In this document: positions 52,040 through 59,148 of the stretch, piece after piece
Position numbering within the stretch: the stretch's first letter is position 1
How the letters are laid out: every line of letters begins with the position of its first letter
DNA from: Micromonospora haikouensis
GTDB taxonomy: Bacteria > Actinomycetota > Actinomycetes > Mycobacteriales > Micromonosporaceae
Assembly: GCF_900091595.1 (NCBI RefSeq)
Contig: NZ_FMCW01000005.1
Coordinates: 62,001 to 126,000, forward strand
DNA: 64,000 nt
Direction: 5' to 3'
Translations under genes and position numbers: made by a program
The notes under the pieces: generated by a model
Seen by the model: only the letters and a program-made list of their open reading frames with translations
What the model was told of the DNA's origin: nothing
The model's database searches: none

Positions 52040-53218
52040 TCAGGCGCGGGCGACGCCGTCGCGGCGGGCGGCCTCGGCGACGGCCTCAGCCACCGCGGGG
52101 GCGACGCGCGGGTCCAGCGGGGACGGCACGATCGCGTCGGCGGTGAGCGTGTCGGCCACCACCCCGGCGATCGCGTCGGCGGCGGCCACCTTCATCCCGT
52201 CGGTGATCCGGGTCGCCCGGGCGTCCAGCGCGCCCCGGAACACCCCGGGGAAGGCCAGCACGTTGTTGATCTGGTTGGGGTAGTCGCTGCGGCCGGTGGC
52301 CACGACGGCGACGTGCCGGGCGGCCACCTCGGGGTGCACCTCGGGCGTCGGGTTGGCCAGGGCGAAGACGATCCCGCCGGGGGCCATCCCGGCCACCGCC
52401 GCCTCGCAGATCTCGCCGCCGGAGACGCCGACCAGCACGTCGGCGCCGCGCAGCGCCTCCGCGATGTCGCCCGACCGCCCCTCGGCGTTGGTGTCGGCCG
52501 CGAGGTCCGCCTTGGTGCCGGTGAGGTCGGTGCGGTGCCGGCCGATGATGCCCTTCGAGTCGCAGACGACGACCCGGGCCGGGTCGACGCCGCCGGCGAT
52601 GAGCATCCGGGTGACCGCCACCCCGGCCGCGCCCGCGCCGCTGACCGCCACCCGCAGGTCGCCGAGCTTGCGGTTGAGCAGCGTGGCCGCGTTGCGCAGC
52701 GCGGCGAGCACGACAATGGCGGTGCCGTGCTGGTCGTCGTGGAAGACGGGGATGTCCAGCGCCTCGTCGAGCCGGCGCTCCACCTCGAAGCAGCGCGGGG
52801 CGCTGATGTCCTCCAGGTTGATCCCGCCGAACGAGGGGGCGAGGGCCTTCACCACGGCGACGATCTCGTCCACGTCCTGGGTGTCGAGGCAGACCGGCAC
52901 CGCGTCGACGTCGGCGAACTGCTTGAACAGCACCGCCTTGCCCTCCATCACCGGCAGCGCCGCGCGCGGGCCGATGTTGCCCAGCCCGAGCACGGCCGAG
53001 CCGTCCGTGACGACGGCGACGGTGTGCCCCGCCCAGGTGTAGTCGTCGGCCAGCGCCGGGTCGGCGGCGATCGCCTCGCACACCCGGGCCACCCCTGGTG
53101 TGTACGCGAGGGAGAGGTCCTCGCGGCTGCTCAGCGGGACGGTGGAGGCGACGGCCAGCTTGCCGCCGACGTGCAGTTGGAAGACGGGATCAGCGGGGTC
53201 CACGGTGGACGAAGACAT
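52040..53218 (-). CDS. NAD(P)-dependent malic enzyme
   Basis: A 392-residue short-form malic enzyme decarboxylating malate to pyruvate. Segments: LSLAYTPGVARVCEAIA (N-terminal, with the conserved Tyr), VTDGSAVLGLGNIGPRAALPVMEGKAVLFKQFADVDAVPVCLD (catalytic Lys), NLEDISAPRCFEVERRL (metal Glu/Asp), PVFHDDQHGTAIVVLAAL, VAVSGAGAAGVAVTRML (cofactor Rossmann loop) and FALANPTPEVHPE. No phosphotransacetylase-like C-terminal domain is present, so it is the single-domain NAD-type form. ATG 53218 with GGAG upstream. Its stop abuts dispersed element copy 6. Confidence 0.92.
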   Translation of the reverse strand: MSSSTVDPADPVFQLHVGGKLAVASTVPLSSREDLSLAYTPGVARVCEAIAADPALADDYTWAGHTVAVVTDGSAVLGLGNIGPRAALPVMEGKAVLFKQFADVDAVPVCLDTQDVDEIVAVVKALAPSFGGINLEDISAPRCFEVERRLDEALDIPVFHDDQHGTAIVVLAALRNAATLLNRKLGDLRVAVSGAGAAGVAVTRMLIAGGVDPARVVVCDSKGIIGRHRTDLTGTKADLAADTNAEGRSGDIAEALRGADVLVGVSGGEICEAAVAGMAPGGIVFALANPTPEVHPEVAARHVAVVATGRSDYPNQINNVLAFPGVFRGALDARATRITDGMKVAAADAIAGVVADTLTADAIVPSPLDPRVAPAVAEAVAEAARRDGVARA

Positions 53219-53360
53219 GGTGACTCCAGGAATCTGTCGGGTAGACGAGGCGACCGGCGCCAGCGCGAGGTGAGGCGGCCAGCGGCGGTGGCACGGTGCG
53301 GGGGTCACCCGGATACCTGCCGAGCATAGTGTCGGGAGCACAAGTCGGATGTGAGTAGGG

Positions 53361-53720
53361 TCATACTCGCCGGTAGCCGGCGGGGCGGGGCAGCCGGCCC
53401 GGCCGGGGCCAGTAGCGGGCCACGACGCGGCCGTGCACGTCGGCCACGCCGTACGCCCGGGAGTCGTCGGTGACGAGGTCGTTGTCGCCGCGTACCCACC
53501 AGCCGCCGTCGGCGGGACGGACCGCGCGCTTGACCACGAGCAGCTCCGGGCGGCTGCGGAAGACCGCGACCACGACGTCGCCCGGGCGGATCGGGCGGCC
53601 CCCGCGCCGCACCAGCACGGCGTCGCCGTGGCGCAGGGTGGGTGCCATCGACGGGCCGGTCACCAGTACGGCCGTGAGCGGCCCCCGCAGCCGGTCGGCG
53701 GCGGGAGTGTCGGCGGGCAC
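53361..53720 (-). CDS. sodX: Nickel superoxide dismutase maturation protease (signal-peptidase-like)
   Basis: A 119-residue S24/S26-type protease. Catalytic Ser is in LVTGPSMAPTLRHGD (residue ~24) and Lys in LLVVKRAVRP, with the C-terminal box WWVRGDNDLVTDDSRAYG typical of signal peptidases. The GTG at 53720 is preferred because GGAGG lies 8 bases upstream; the ATG at 53750 has GGAG abutting it. It stands head-to-head with sodN, and its known role in actinobacteria is to remove the SodN propeptide so that the N-terminal nickel hook is exposed. Confidence 0.88.
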   Translation of the reverse strand: MPADTPAADRLRGPLTAVLVTGPSMAPTLRHGDAVLVRRGGRPIRPGDVVVAVFRSRPELLVVKRAVRPADGGWWVRGDNDLVTDDSRAYGVADVHGRVVARYWPRPGRLPRPAGYRRV

Positions 53721-53752
53721 CTGTTTCACCTCCGCACCGCTGGGCAGCATCT

Positions 53753-53773
53753 CCAGGAGTAATGTCGTCCTGG
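53753..53773. promoter_or_regulatory. Dyad between sodX and sodN
   Basis: CCAGGA-N9-TCCTGG, perfect 6-base arms with a 9-base spacer, in the 83-base gap between the divergent genes. A Fur-family Ni regulator (Nur) controls sodN in Streptomyces, but its known box differs, so the factor binding here is unknown. Confidence 0.4.
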
Positions 53774-53803
53774 ATCATCGCAAACTTCCCATGGAGGATC
53801 CCG

Positions 53804-54208
53804 ATGCGACTTCCGCGCATCCTCATGCCGAGCGTCACCGTCAGCGCCCACTGCGACCTGCCGTGCGGCGTCTACGACCCGGCCCAGGCCCGGATCGAGG
53901 CCGAGTCGATCAAGGCGATCGCCGAGAAGTACCAGGCGAACACCGACCCCGAGTTCCGCACCCGGGCGCTGATCATCAAGGAGCAGCGCGCCGAGCTGGT
54001 CAAGCACCACCTGTGGGTGCTGTGGACGGACTACTTCAAGCCGGCGCACTTCGAGAAGTACCCCAACCTGCACACCCTGTTCAACGAGGCCACCAAGCTC
54101 GCGGGCGCCACCGGCGCCAAGGGCAGCGCCGACCCGGCCAAGGCCGAGGAGCTGCTGGCGAAGATCGAGGAGATCTCGAAGATCTTCTGGGAGACCAAGC
54201 AGGCGTGA
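53804..54208 (+). CDS. sodN: Nickel-dependent superoxide dismutase
   Basis: A 134-residue precursor of the hexameric Ni-SOD. Start ATG 53804 follows GGAGG at 6 bases. The propeptide MRLPRILMPSVTVSA (15 residues) is followed by the nickel hook HCDLPCGVYD: after SodX cleavage the mature protein begins with His16, and His16, Cys17 and Cys21 bind nickel. The helical bundle (ARIEAESIKAIAEKY, RALIIKEQRAELVKHHLWVLWTDYFKP, NLHTLFNEATKLAG) follows. It removes superoxide in the cytoplasm. A GNAT gene overlaps its stop. Confidence 0.95.
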   Translation: MRLPRILMPSVTVSAHCDLPCGVYDPAQARIEAESIKAIAEKYQANTDPEFRTRALIIKEQRAELVKHHLWVLWTDYFKPAHFEKYPNLHTLFNEATKLAGATGAKGSADPAKAEELLAKIEEISKIFWETKQA

Positions 54209-54738
54209 CCCCCGGGTCCACACCGACGGTACGGCCGGCGCGTCCCGAGGACGTGCCGGCCGTCGTCGCCATGGTGCACGAGCTGGCCGCGTACGAGCGG
54301 GCCGCCGACGAGTGCCACCTGACCGCCGGGCAGCTCACCGAGGCCCTGTTCGGCCCGGCGCCCGCGCTCTTCGGGCACGTGGCCGTCGACGGGGCCGACC
54401 GGCCGCTCGGCTTCGCGTTGTGGTTCCTCAACTTCTCCACCTGGGCCGGCGTGCACGGCATCTACCTGGAGGACCTCTACGTCCGCCCCGAGGCGCGGGG
54501 CACCGGTGCGGGCCGGCGGCTGCTGGCCACCCTGGCCGCGATCTGCGTCGAGCGGGGCTACCGACGGCTCGACTGGTCGATGATCGACTGGAACCCGGCG
54601 GCCCGGTTCTACGCCTCGATCGGCGCGTCCCCCATGGCGGAGTGGGTGCCGTACCGGCTGACGGGGGCGGCCCTGACCGCGCTCGCGGCCGGCGCGACGC
54701 CACCGGCGAGCGCCGCGCCCACGCGTCCGTCCGCCTGA
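54205..54738 (+). CDS. GNAT N-acetyltransferase, spermidine/diamine acetyltransferase-like
   Basis: A 177-residue acetyltransferase. After a short lead (MTPGSTPTV) it has RPARPEDVPAVVAMVHELAAYERA, then LGFALWFLNFSTWAGVHGIYLEDLYVRPEARGTGAGRRLLATLAAI, with the acetyl-CoA loop RGTGAG, and RLDWSMIDWNPAARFYASIGA, all matching the SAT2/thialysine acetyltransferase group. The GTG start overlaps the sodN stop by 4 bases, so it is translated with the superoxide dismutase; why is unclear. A Pro/Ala tail of ~20 residues ends it. Confidence 0.85.
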   Translation: MTPGSTPTVRPARPEDVPAVVAMVHELAAYERAADECHLTAGQLTEALFGPAPALFGHVAVDGADRPLGFALWFLNFSTWAGVHGIYLEDLYVRPEARGTGAGRRLLATLAAICVERGYRRLDWSMIDWNPAARFYASIGASPMAEWVPYRLTGAALTALAAGATPPASAAPTRPSA

Positions 54739-54770
54739 CGGGGTAGAGTCCCCCACCGGGGGGATGAGGC

Positions 54771-55175
54771 GTGACTCAACTGACCGGCCAGCCAGCCACC
54801 GACGACGACATCGTGCACCTCACGGTGCCCGCCGACGGCGGTTACCTCGGCGTGCTCCGCACCGCCACGGCCGGCCTCGCCGCCCGTCTCCAGTTCGCCC
54901 TCGACGAGATCGAGGACCTGCGGATCGCCGTGGACGAGGCGTGCGCCATGCTCCTCGCGATCGCCACCCGCGACGCCGAGCTGGAGTGCCGGTTCCAGGT
55001 GACCGAGGACGCCCTGACCGTCGAGGTGACCGTGCCGACCGTGCGCGGGGCGACGCTGCCCTCCGAGTCGTCGTTCGCCTGGAAGGTGCTGACGGCCCTC
55101 ACCACGGCCGCCTCGGCGAGCGCGGCCAACGGCCGGGCCACCATCTCCCTGCTGACCCGCCGCGCCGGCTACTGA
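54771..55175 (+). CDS. RsbW-like anti-sigma factor (HATPase)
   Basis: A 134-residue Ser-kinase-type protein of the GHKL ATPase family: VHLTVPADGGYLGVLRTATAGLAARL, LDEIEDLRIAVDEACAMLLAIA (N box variant, with the Glu and conserved Asp), and a C-terminal SFAWKVLTALTTAASAS region. The classical G1 (DxGxG) box is poorly conserved, as in several actinobacterial RsbW-like proteins. It probably binds a SigF/SigB-type sigma factor; neither a sigma factor nor an antagonist gene is adjacent here. The GTG start has GGGGGGA 6-7 bases upstream. Confidence 0.75.
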   Translation: MTQLTGQPATDDDIVHLTVPADGGYLGVLRTATAGLAARLQFALDEIEDLRIAVDEACAMLLAIATRDAELECRFQVTEDALTVEVTVPTVRGATLPSESSFAWKVLTALTTAASASAANGRATISLLTRRAGY

Positions 55176-55237
55176 CCCCCGCCGCGCCGGCTCTTCTCGC
55201 CCGCCACGGGCCGCCCGGCGGGCCCGCGCCCGCCGGC

Positions 55238-55627
55238 TCAGGCGAGGCCGAGGGCCCGGGTGGTCGGCGGGCTGACGAGCAGCGCGCTGACGCCGAGGCC
55301 GAGCGCCATCAGCGGCACGCCGAGCCAGCCGAGCCCGCCCTGGATCATGTACCAGCCGATCGGCAGCAGCATCAGTTGCAGGACGATCGCCGGGGCGCGG
55401 GCCCCGGCGCGGCGGCGGCCGAGCGCCCCGCCGAGCGCCCAGAGGGCGGCCGCGCCGCCGAGGGCGAACGCGGTCACCAGCAGCGCCGACGGCAGGTCGG
55501 TGGTGGTGGCGGTGAGGTCGGCCCAGACGAGCCAGGCGGCGACCAGGCCGAGGGCGGCCGCCTCCGCCCGAAGCAGCCGGACCGCCCAGCGCAGCGTGGT
55601 CGGGTCCTGGTCCGAGTCGATGGTCAC
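55238..55627 (-). CDS. Hypothetical membrane protein
   Basis: A 129-residue protein with four predicted helices: AAALGLVAAWLVWADLTA, LLVTAFALGGAAALWALGGAL, APAIVLQLMLLPIGWYMIQGG and LGVPLMALGLGVSALLVS. The N-terminal 25 residues are hydrophilic (MTIDSDQDPTTLRWAVRLLRAE). I place the start at GTG 55627; further upstream in the frame nothing looks like protein. Convergent with the RsbW-like gene, divergent from the lipid kinase gene with 43 bases between starts. Family not recognised. Confidence 0.7.
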   Translation of the reverse strand: MTIDSDQDPTTLRWAVRLLRAEAAALGLVAAWLVWADLTATTTDLPSALLVTAFALGGAAALWALGGALGRRRAGARAPAIVLQLMLLPIGWYMIQGGLGWLGVPLMALGLGVSALLVSPPTTRALGLA

Positions 55628-55670
55628 GCGCGCCACGATACCGGTGGTGGGGCGCGGTACAGTGCCGCCC

Positions 55671-56621
55671 ATGCGGGCCGTCCTGGTGGTCAATCCGAAG
55701 GCCACCACCACCAGCGAACGCAGCCGGGACGTCCTGGTCCGGGCGCTGCGCAGCGAAGTCGACCTGTCGGTGCGGTACACCCGCCGGCGGGGTCACGCCA
55801 TGGACCTCGCCCGGGAGGCGGCCGAGGAGGGCGTCGACCTGGTGGTGACGCTCGGGGGCGACGGCACGGTCAACGAGGTGGTCAACGGCCTGATGGCGGC
55901 CGAGCCGCCGACGATCCGCACCGGGGGCAGCCCCGCCGAGCGGCTGCCGGCGCTGGCCACCGTCCCCGGGGGCTCCACGAACGTGTTCGCCCGCGCGCTC
56001 GGCCTGCCCCGGGAGTGGCCGGAGGGCACCAGCATGATCCTGGAGGGGCTGCGGCTCGGGCGGTCCCGCACGATCGGGCTGGGCCGGGCCGACGACCGCT
56101 ACTTCACCTTCTGCGCGGGCTTCGGCCTCGACGCGGCGGTGATCCACCGGGTGGAGCAGGCCCGCCGGCGCGGCCGGGTCTCCACGCCGGCGCTCTATCT
56201 GCGCTCGACGGTCAACCAGTACTTCCTCGGCTCGGACCGCCGCCATCCGACGATCTCACTGGAGCGACCCGGCGAGGTTACCGAGGGTGATCTGGCCACG
56301 GTCATCATCCAGAACACCGCGCCCTGGACGTACCTGGGCGAGCGGGAGATCAACCCGAATCCGGCGGCGTCCTTCGACCTCGGGCTCGACGTGCTGGCCA
56401 TGCGGCAGCTCCGCGTGGCGAGCACGGCACGCACAGTGACCCAGTTCTTCTCCCACACGCCCAATCCGCGAGGGCGTCAGGTGCTGCAGCTGCACGACCT
56501 GGCCGAGTTCACCCTGGTCGCGAGCCGTCCTCAGGCTTTCCAGCTCGACGGGGACTATCTCGGCGAGCGGAAAAAAGTCAGATTCGCATCCGTTCCGGCC
56601 GCACTGAGAGTAATCTGCTAG
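55671..56621 (+). CDS. Diacylglycerol kinase-family lipid kinase
   Basis: A 316-residue DAGK/YegS-like lipid kinase. The ATP site is shown by VVTLGGDGTVNEVVNGL (GGDGT), PGGSTNVFARALGLP, then the C-terminal beta-sandwich with YFTFCAGFGLDAAVI and FQLDGDYLG near the end. Substrate may be diacylglycerol or a similar neutral lipid, feeding phosphatidic acid into phospholipid or phosphoinositol-mannoside synthesis. Near-identical order (DAGK then whiB1) exists in mycobacteria-like genomes, so this is a conserved neighbourhood (from memory, moderate certainty). Confidence 0.88.
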   Translation: MRAVLVVNPKATTTSERSRDVLVRALRSEVDLSVRYTRRRGHAMDLAREAAEEGVDLVVTLGGDGTVNEVVNGLMAAEPPTIRTGGSPAERLPALATVPGGSTNVFARALGLPREWPEGTSMILEGLRLGRSRTIGLGRADDRYFTFCAGFGLDAAVIHRVEQARRRGRVSTPALYLRSTVNQYFLGSDRRHPTISLERPGEVTEGDLATVIIQNTAPWTYLGEREINPNPAASFDLGLDVLAMRQLRVASTARTVTQFFSHTPNPRGRQVLQLHDLAEFTLVASRPQAFQLDGDYLGERKKVRFASVPAALRVIC

Positions 56622-57071
56622 GTCTCGGGTACAGCCCTTGGTCGAGCGCGGTCCCCCCACCGCTGTCGATGCGGTGGCCGCCACACCGAGGGTGAGGTGC
56701 CGGAAATGTCAGCAATGTCACGCAGACTGTACTATATTGATCCTCGACTGTGGTACGCCGGGTAACCAGGACTCCCTGCAAACCGGACAAAGGGGTCGTG
56801 AGCTTGCTCACCGCTCGGAGTTTTTCCGAGCGTCACCCTTGACATCGCGTGAGTTCGTGAAAGTATTCACAAGCGAACTTGAGTTACCGGGACATTGCTT
56901 GGACATGCTCATTGTGTTGAGGTGTTCGAGCAGGTCCCAGTGGCTACCAGAGCCTGCTCACGCAGCGCCGAATTGATGGATGCGAACCGTGACCATCGGC
57001 GTGCGGATGCATAAAGGAAAACGCACCAACGCAATATCTGCCACCCATCCAGAATGAGGAGTGTTGCCGCC
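56622..57071. other. 450-base non-coding stretch upstream of whiB1
   Basis: The only long gene-free, markedly AT-richer stretch in the window. Six-frame reading gives no protein-like frame with normal third-position GC. It contains a TTGACA hexamer and a CRP-like dyad (separate entries) and a TACTATATT box at about 56729-56737 that could be a -10 region of another start. The long leader (roughly 190 bases after the CRP-like site) may carry regulation of the downstream gene. Confidence 0.6.
56839..56871 (+). promoter_or_regulatory. Candidate promoter with a CRP-like site before whiB1
   Basis: TTGACA at 56839-56844 is followed, 17 bases on, by AGTATT as a weak -10. Overlapping this is GTGA-N6-TCAC (56857-56870) followed by A, i.e. 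the CRP/GlxR-type dyad TGTGA-N6-TCACA with only the first T replaced. An additional AGTTCG/CGAACT dyad encloses it. WhiB1 of M. tuberculosis is known to be under CRP control. Confidence 0.5.
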
Positions 57072-57329
57072 ATGGACTGGCGTCACCATGCTGTCTGCCG
57101 CGACGAGGACCCGGAGCTGTTCTTCCCGATCGGGACGTCCGGTCCGGCTCTCCTGCAGGTCGAGCAGGCCAAGGCCGTCTGCCGGCGCTGCTCCGTGACC
57201 GACCAGTGCCTCCAGTGGGCACTTGAGTCCGGTCAGGACGCCGGCGTCTGGGGCGGGATGAGCGAGGAGGAGCGGCGCGCCGTCAAGCGCCGCGGTGGCC
57301 TCCGGGTGCTGCGCGCTCACTCCGCCTGA
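57072..57329 (+). CDS. whiB1: WhiB-family iron-sulfur transcription factor, WhiB1/WblE type
   Basis: An 85-residue Wbl protein. The four [4Fe-4S] cysteines are at 9, 37, 40 and 46 (AVCRDED, CRRC, DQC), the same positions as in mycobacterial WhiB1, and the beta-turn GVWGGMS and basic tail RRAVKRRGG complete the signature. MDWRHHAVCRDEDPELFFPIG is almost the WhiB1 start. WhiB1/WblE is essential in mycobacteria, its cluster reacts with nitric oxide, and it binds region 4 of the primary sigma factor. ATG 57072 is the standard start. Followed by a perfect 12-bp hairpin terminator. Confidence 0.93.
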   Translation: MDWRHHAVCRDEDPELFFPIGTSGPALLQVEQAKAVCRRCSVTDQCLQWALESGQDAGVWGGMSEEERRAVKRRGGLRVLRAHSA

Positions 57330-57354
57330 CCTACTGCACGCACCACAGCTCCAC

Positions 57355-57382
57355 GCCCCGACAGGGCAACCCCTGTCGGGGC
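57355..57382 (+). terminator. Rho-independent-like terminator of whiB1
   Basis: Perfect 12-base arms GCCCCGACAGGG and CCCTGTCGGGGC around a CAAC tetraloop, followed by GTTCT. It begins 26 bases after the whiB1 stop. This is the clearest simple terminator in the window. Confidence 0.88.
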
Positions 57383-57464
57383 GTTCTGCTGTGCGGAGCC
57401 CTCGCGCCCCGCTGCGCCCTCGCCGGGGCCGCAGCCGCCCGGCCCGCGCGTCGGGCCGCCCGGA

Positions 57465-58226
57465 TCACTCGACGGGCGCGGCGTCCGCCCGACGCAGCAC
57501 CAGATCGGCCAGCTCCGGGGCGTCGGTGAGCGGCCCGGAGACGGTCACCGCGCCGGCCGCCCGCGCCCCCGCCAGCACCGCGTCGTGGAAGAGCCCCGGG
57601 GCCAGGAAGTACGCCGACACGGCCACCCGCCGCGCGCCCGCCGCGCGCAGCCGGGACACCGCCGCGCCCGCGTCCGGCGGGGCCGCCGAGGCGTACGACA
57701 CGCGGCAGGGCACCCCGAGTTCCGCGCCGAGCGCCGCCGCGACCCGGCCCACCGAGCCCCGCGCCCGGGGATCCCGGGTGCCCGCGGCGGCGAGTACCAG
57801 CGCGTCGAACCGGCCGGGTTCCGCCTCCGCCAGCCGCCGCCGCAGCCCGGCCAGCAGCGCCCCGTCGACCACGCCGTCGGCCGGGCCGAGCACGTCGGAG
57901 ACGCGCACGTCGATCGGCGGGCCCGACTCCCGGGCCGCCGCGACCGCCGCCGGGACGTCCACCCGCCGGTGGTACGCGGCGGTGAGCAGCAGCGGCACCA
58001 GCACCGCCCGGGGATGCCCGGCCGCCGCCAGCGACCGCAGCACCTCCGTCGGCCCCGGGTCCGTGTGGTCCAGCCAACTCGCCGACACGGCCACGCCGGG
58101 GCGGACGGCCGCGACCGCCCGGGCCAGCGCCCGGGTCGCCTCGGCCGCCCGAGGGTCCCGGCTGCCGTGCGCCACCAGGACCACCGGGTCGCCGGCCGCG
58201 ACCGACCGCACCCGGGGGCCGGACAC
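57465..58226 (-). CDS. Sirohydrochlorin chelatase-like protein (CbiX/SirB family)
   Basis: A 253-residue chelatase of the two-domain CbiX type. Motifs: VVLVAHGSRDPRAAEATRALARAV (catalytic His in HGSRD), VLVPLLLTAAYHRRVDVPAAV (second active-site His), and the repeated C-terminal half LVLAAAGTRDPRARGSVGRV, RVAVSAYFLAPGLFHDAVL. It inserts ferrous iron (or cobalt) into sirohydrochlorin to make siroheme, the cofactor of the sulfite reductase at the start of this operon. The GTG start is just after the cysH stop. Last gene of the sulfate-assimilation operon. Confidence 0.85.
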   Translation of the reverse strand: MSGPRVRSVAAGDPVVLVAHGSRDPRAAEATRALARAVAAVRPGVAVSASWLDHTDPGPTEVLRSLAAAGHPRAVLVPLLLTAAYHRRVDVPAAVAAARESGPPIDVRVSDVLGPADGVVDGALLAGLRRRLAEAEPGRFDALVLAAAGTRDPRARGSVGRVAAALGAELGVPCRVSYASAAPPDAGAAVSRLRAAGARRVAVSAYFLAPGLFHDAVLAGARAAGAVTVSGPLTDAPELADLVLRRADAAPVE

Positions 58227-58228
58227 GG

Positions 58229-58993
58229 TCAGAGGTGCAGCCCGCACTCGGTCTTCTCGAACATCGCCCAACGACCGGCCCGGGGGTCCTCCCCCGCCTT
58301 CGTGCGGCGGGTGCAGGGCCAGCAGCCGATCGAGCCGTAGCCGCGCTTGAACAGCTCGTTCACCGGGATGTCGTGCCGGGCGATGTAGGCGTCCACGTCG
58401 GCCTGCTTCCAGGCGGCGATCGGGTTCACCTTCACCCTGCCCCGGCGGGCGTCGAACGTCACCACCGGCGTGTTGGCCCGGGTCGGCGACTCGTCGCGGC
58501 GCAGCCCGGCGGCCCAGGCGTCGTACCCGGCCAGCGCCCGCTCCAGCGGCTCGACCTTGCGCAGCTGGCAGCAGTCGTCCGGCGAACGGTTGAACAGCCG
58601 GGGACCGTACTCGCCGTCCTGCTGGCCGACGGTGAGCCGGGGCCGGATCGACCGGACGTTGACGGGCAGCCGGCGGGCCACCTCGTCGCGCACCCGCAGC
58701 GTCTCCGGGAAGTGCAGGCCGGTGTCGAGGAAGACCACGTCGACCCCGGGCGCGACCCGGGAGACCAGGTGGGCCAGCACGGCGTCCGCCATCGAGCTGG
58801 TCACGCAGAACCGGTCGCCGAACGTCTCGGCCGCCCAGCGGGCGATCTCCAGCGCCGGAGCGCCCTCCAGCTCCCGGCCGGCCCGCTCGGCCAGCTCCCG
58901 CAGCTCCTGCGGGCTGCGCCGGGCGGGATCGGCGGGAGTCGGGCCGCCGGGGCCGACCAGCCCCAGGGTCGCGGCCGACACCAGGGCGGTCAC
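58229..58993 (-). CDS. cysH: Phosphoadenylyl-/adenylylsulfate reductase
   Basis: A 254-residue reductase making sulfite from activated sulfate. It has FCVTSSMADAVLAHLVS (PP-loop), FLDTGLHFPETL, and the four Cys that bind [4Fe-4S]: the CC pair in DDCCQLRKVEPL and the GCWPC pair, plus the catalytic Cys in the C-terminal ECGLHL. The CC/CxxC set marks the APS-reducing branch, which is the usual actinobacterial form. The GTG start overlaps the stop of a small zinc-ribbon gene by 4 bases. It works with the upstream sulfite reductase. Confidence 0.92.
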   Translation of the reverse strand: MTALVSAATLGLVGPGGPTPADPARRSPQELRELAERAGRELEGAPALEIARWAAETFGDRFCVTSSMADAVLAHLVSRVAPGVDVVFLDTGLHFPETLRVRDEVARRLPVNVRSIRPRLTVGQQDGEYGPRLFNRSPDDCCQLRKVEPLERALAGYDAWAAGLRRDESPTRANTPVVTFDARRGRVKVNPIAAWKQADVDAYIARHDIPVNELFKRGYGSIGCWPCTRRTKAGEDPRAGRWAMFEKTECGLHL

Positions 58994-59148
58994 CGGGTCA
59001 CCGCCTCGGTCAGCAGGCCGGTGAACTTCACCGTGAACACCCGGGCGCAGGCGTGGCACTCCCACGCGCCGTGCCCGGCCTCGCTCGGCCGCAGGTCCTC
59101 CTCGCCGCAGTAGGGGCAGTACAGCGGCGCGGAACGAGTCTCACTCAT
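58990..59148 (-). CDS. Small zinc-ribbon protein between sir and cysH
   Basis: A 52-residue protein: MSETRSAPLYCPYCGEED, then LRPSEAGHGAWECHACARV and FTVKFTGLLTEAVTR. Two CxxC-type pairs (CPYC, CHAC) form a zinc ribbon. It is locked into the operon by 4-base overlaps on both sides (ATGA with sir, GTGA with cysH), so it is almost certainly a real gene. A similar small protein is found between sir and cysH in other actinobacteria. Its job is unknown; a partner or regulator of the reductases is plausible. Confidence 0.85.
   Translation of the reverse strand: MSETRSAPLYCPYCGEEDLRPSEAGHGAWECHACARVFTVKFTGLLTEAVTR

Noticed and set aside
56638..56976. 112-codon ORF in the whiB1 upstream region
   Set aside because: Low third-position GC, no family features and no ribosome site; more likely a regulatory leader.
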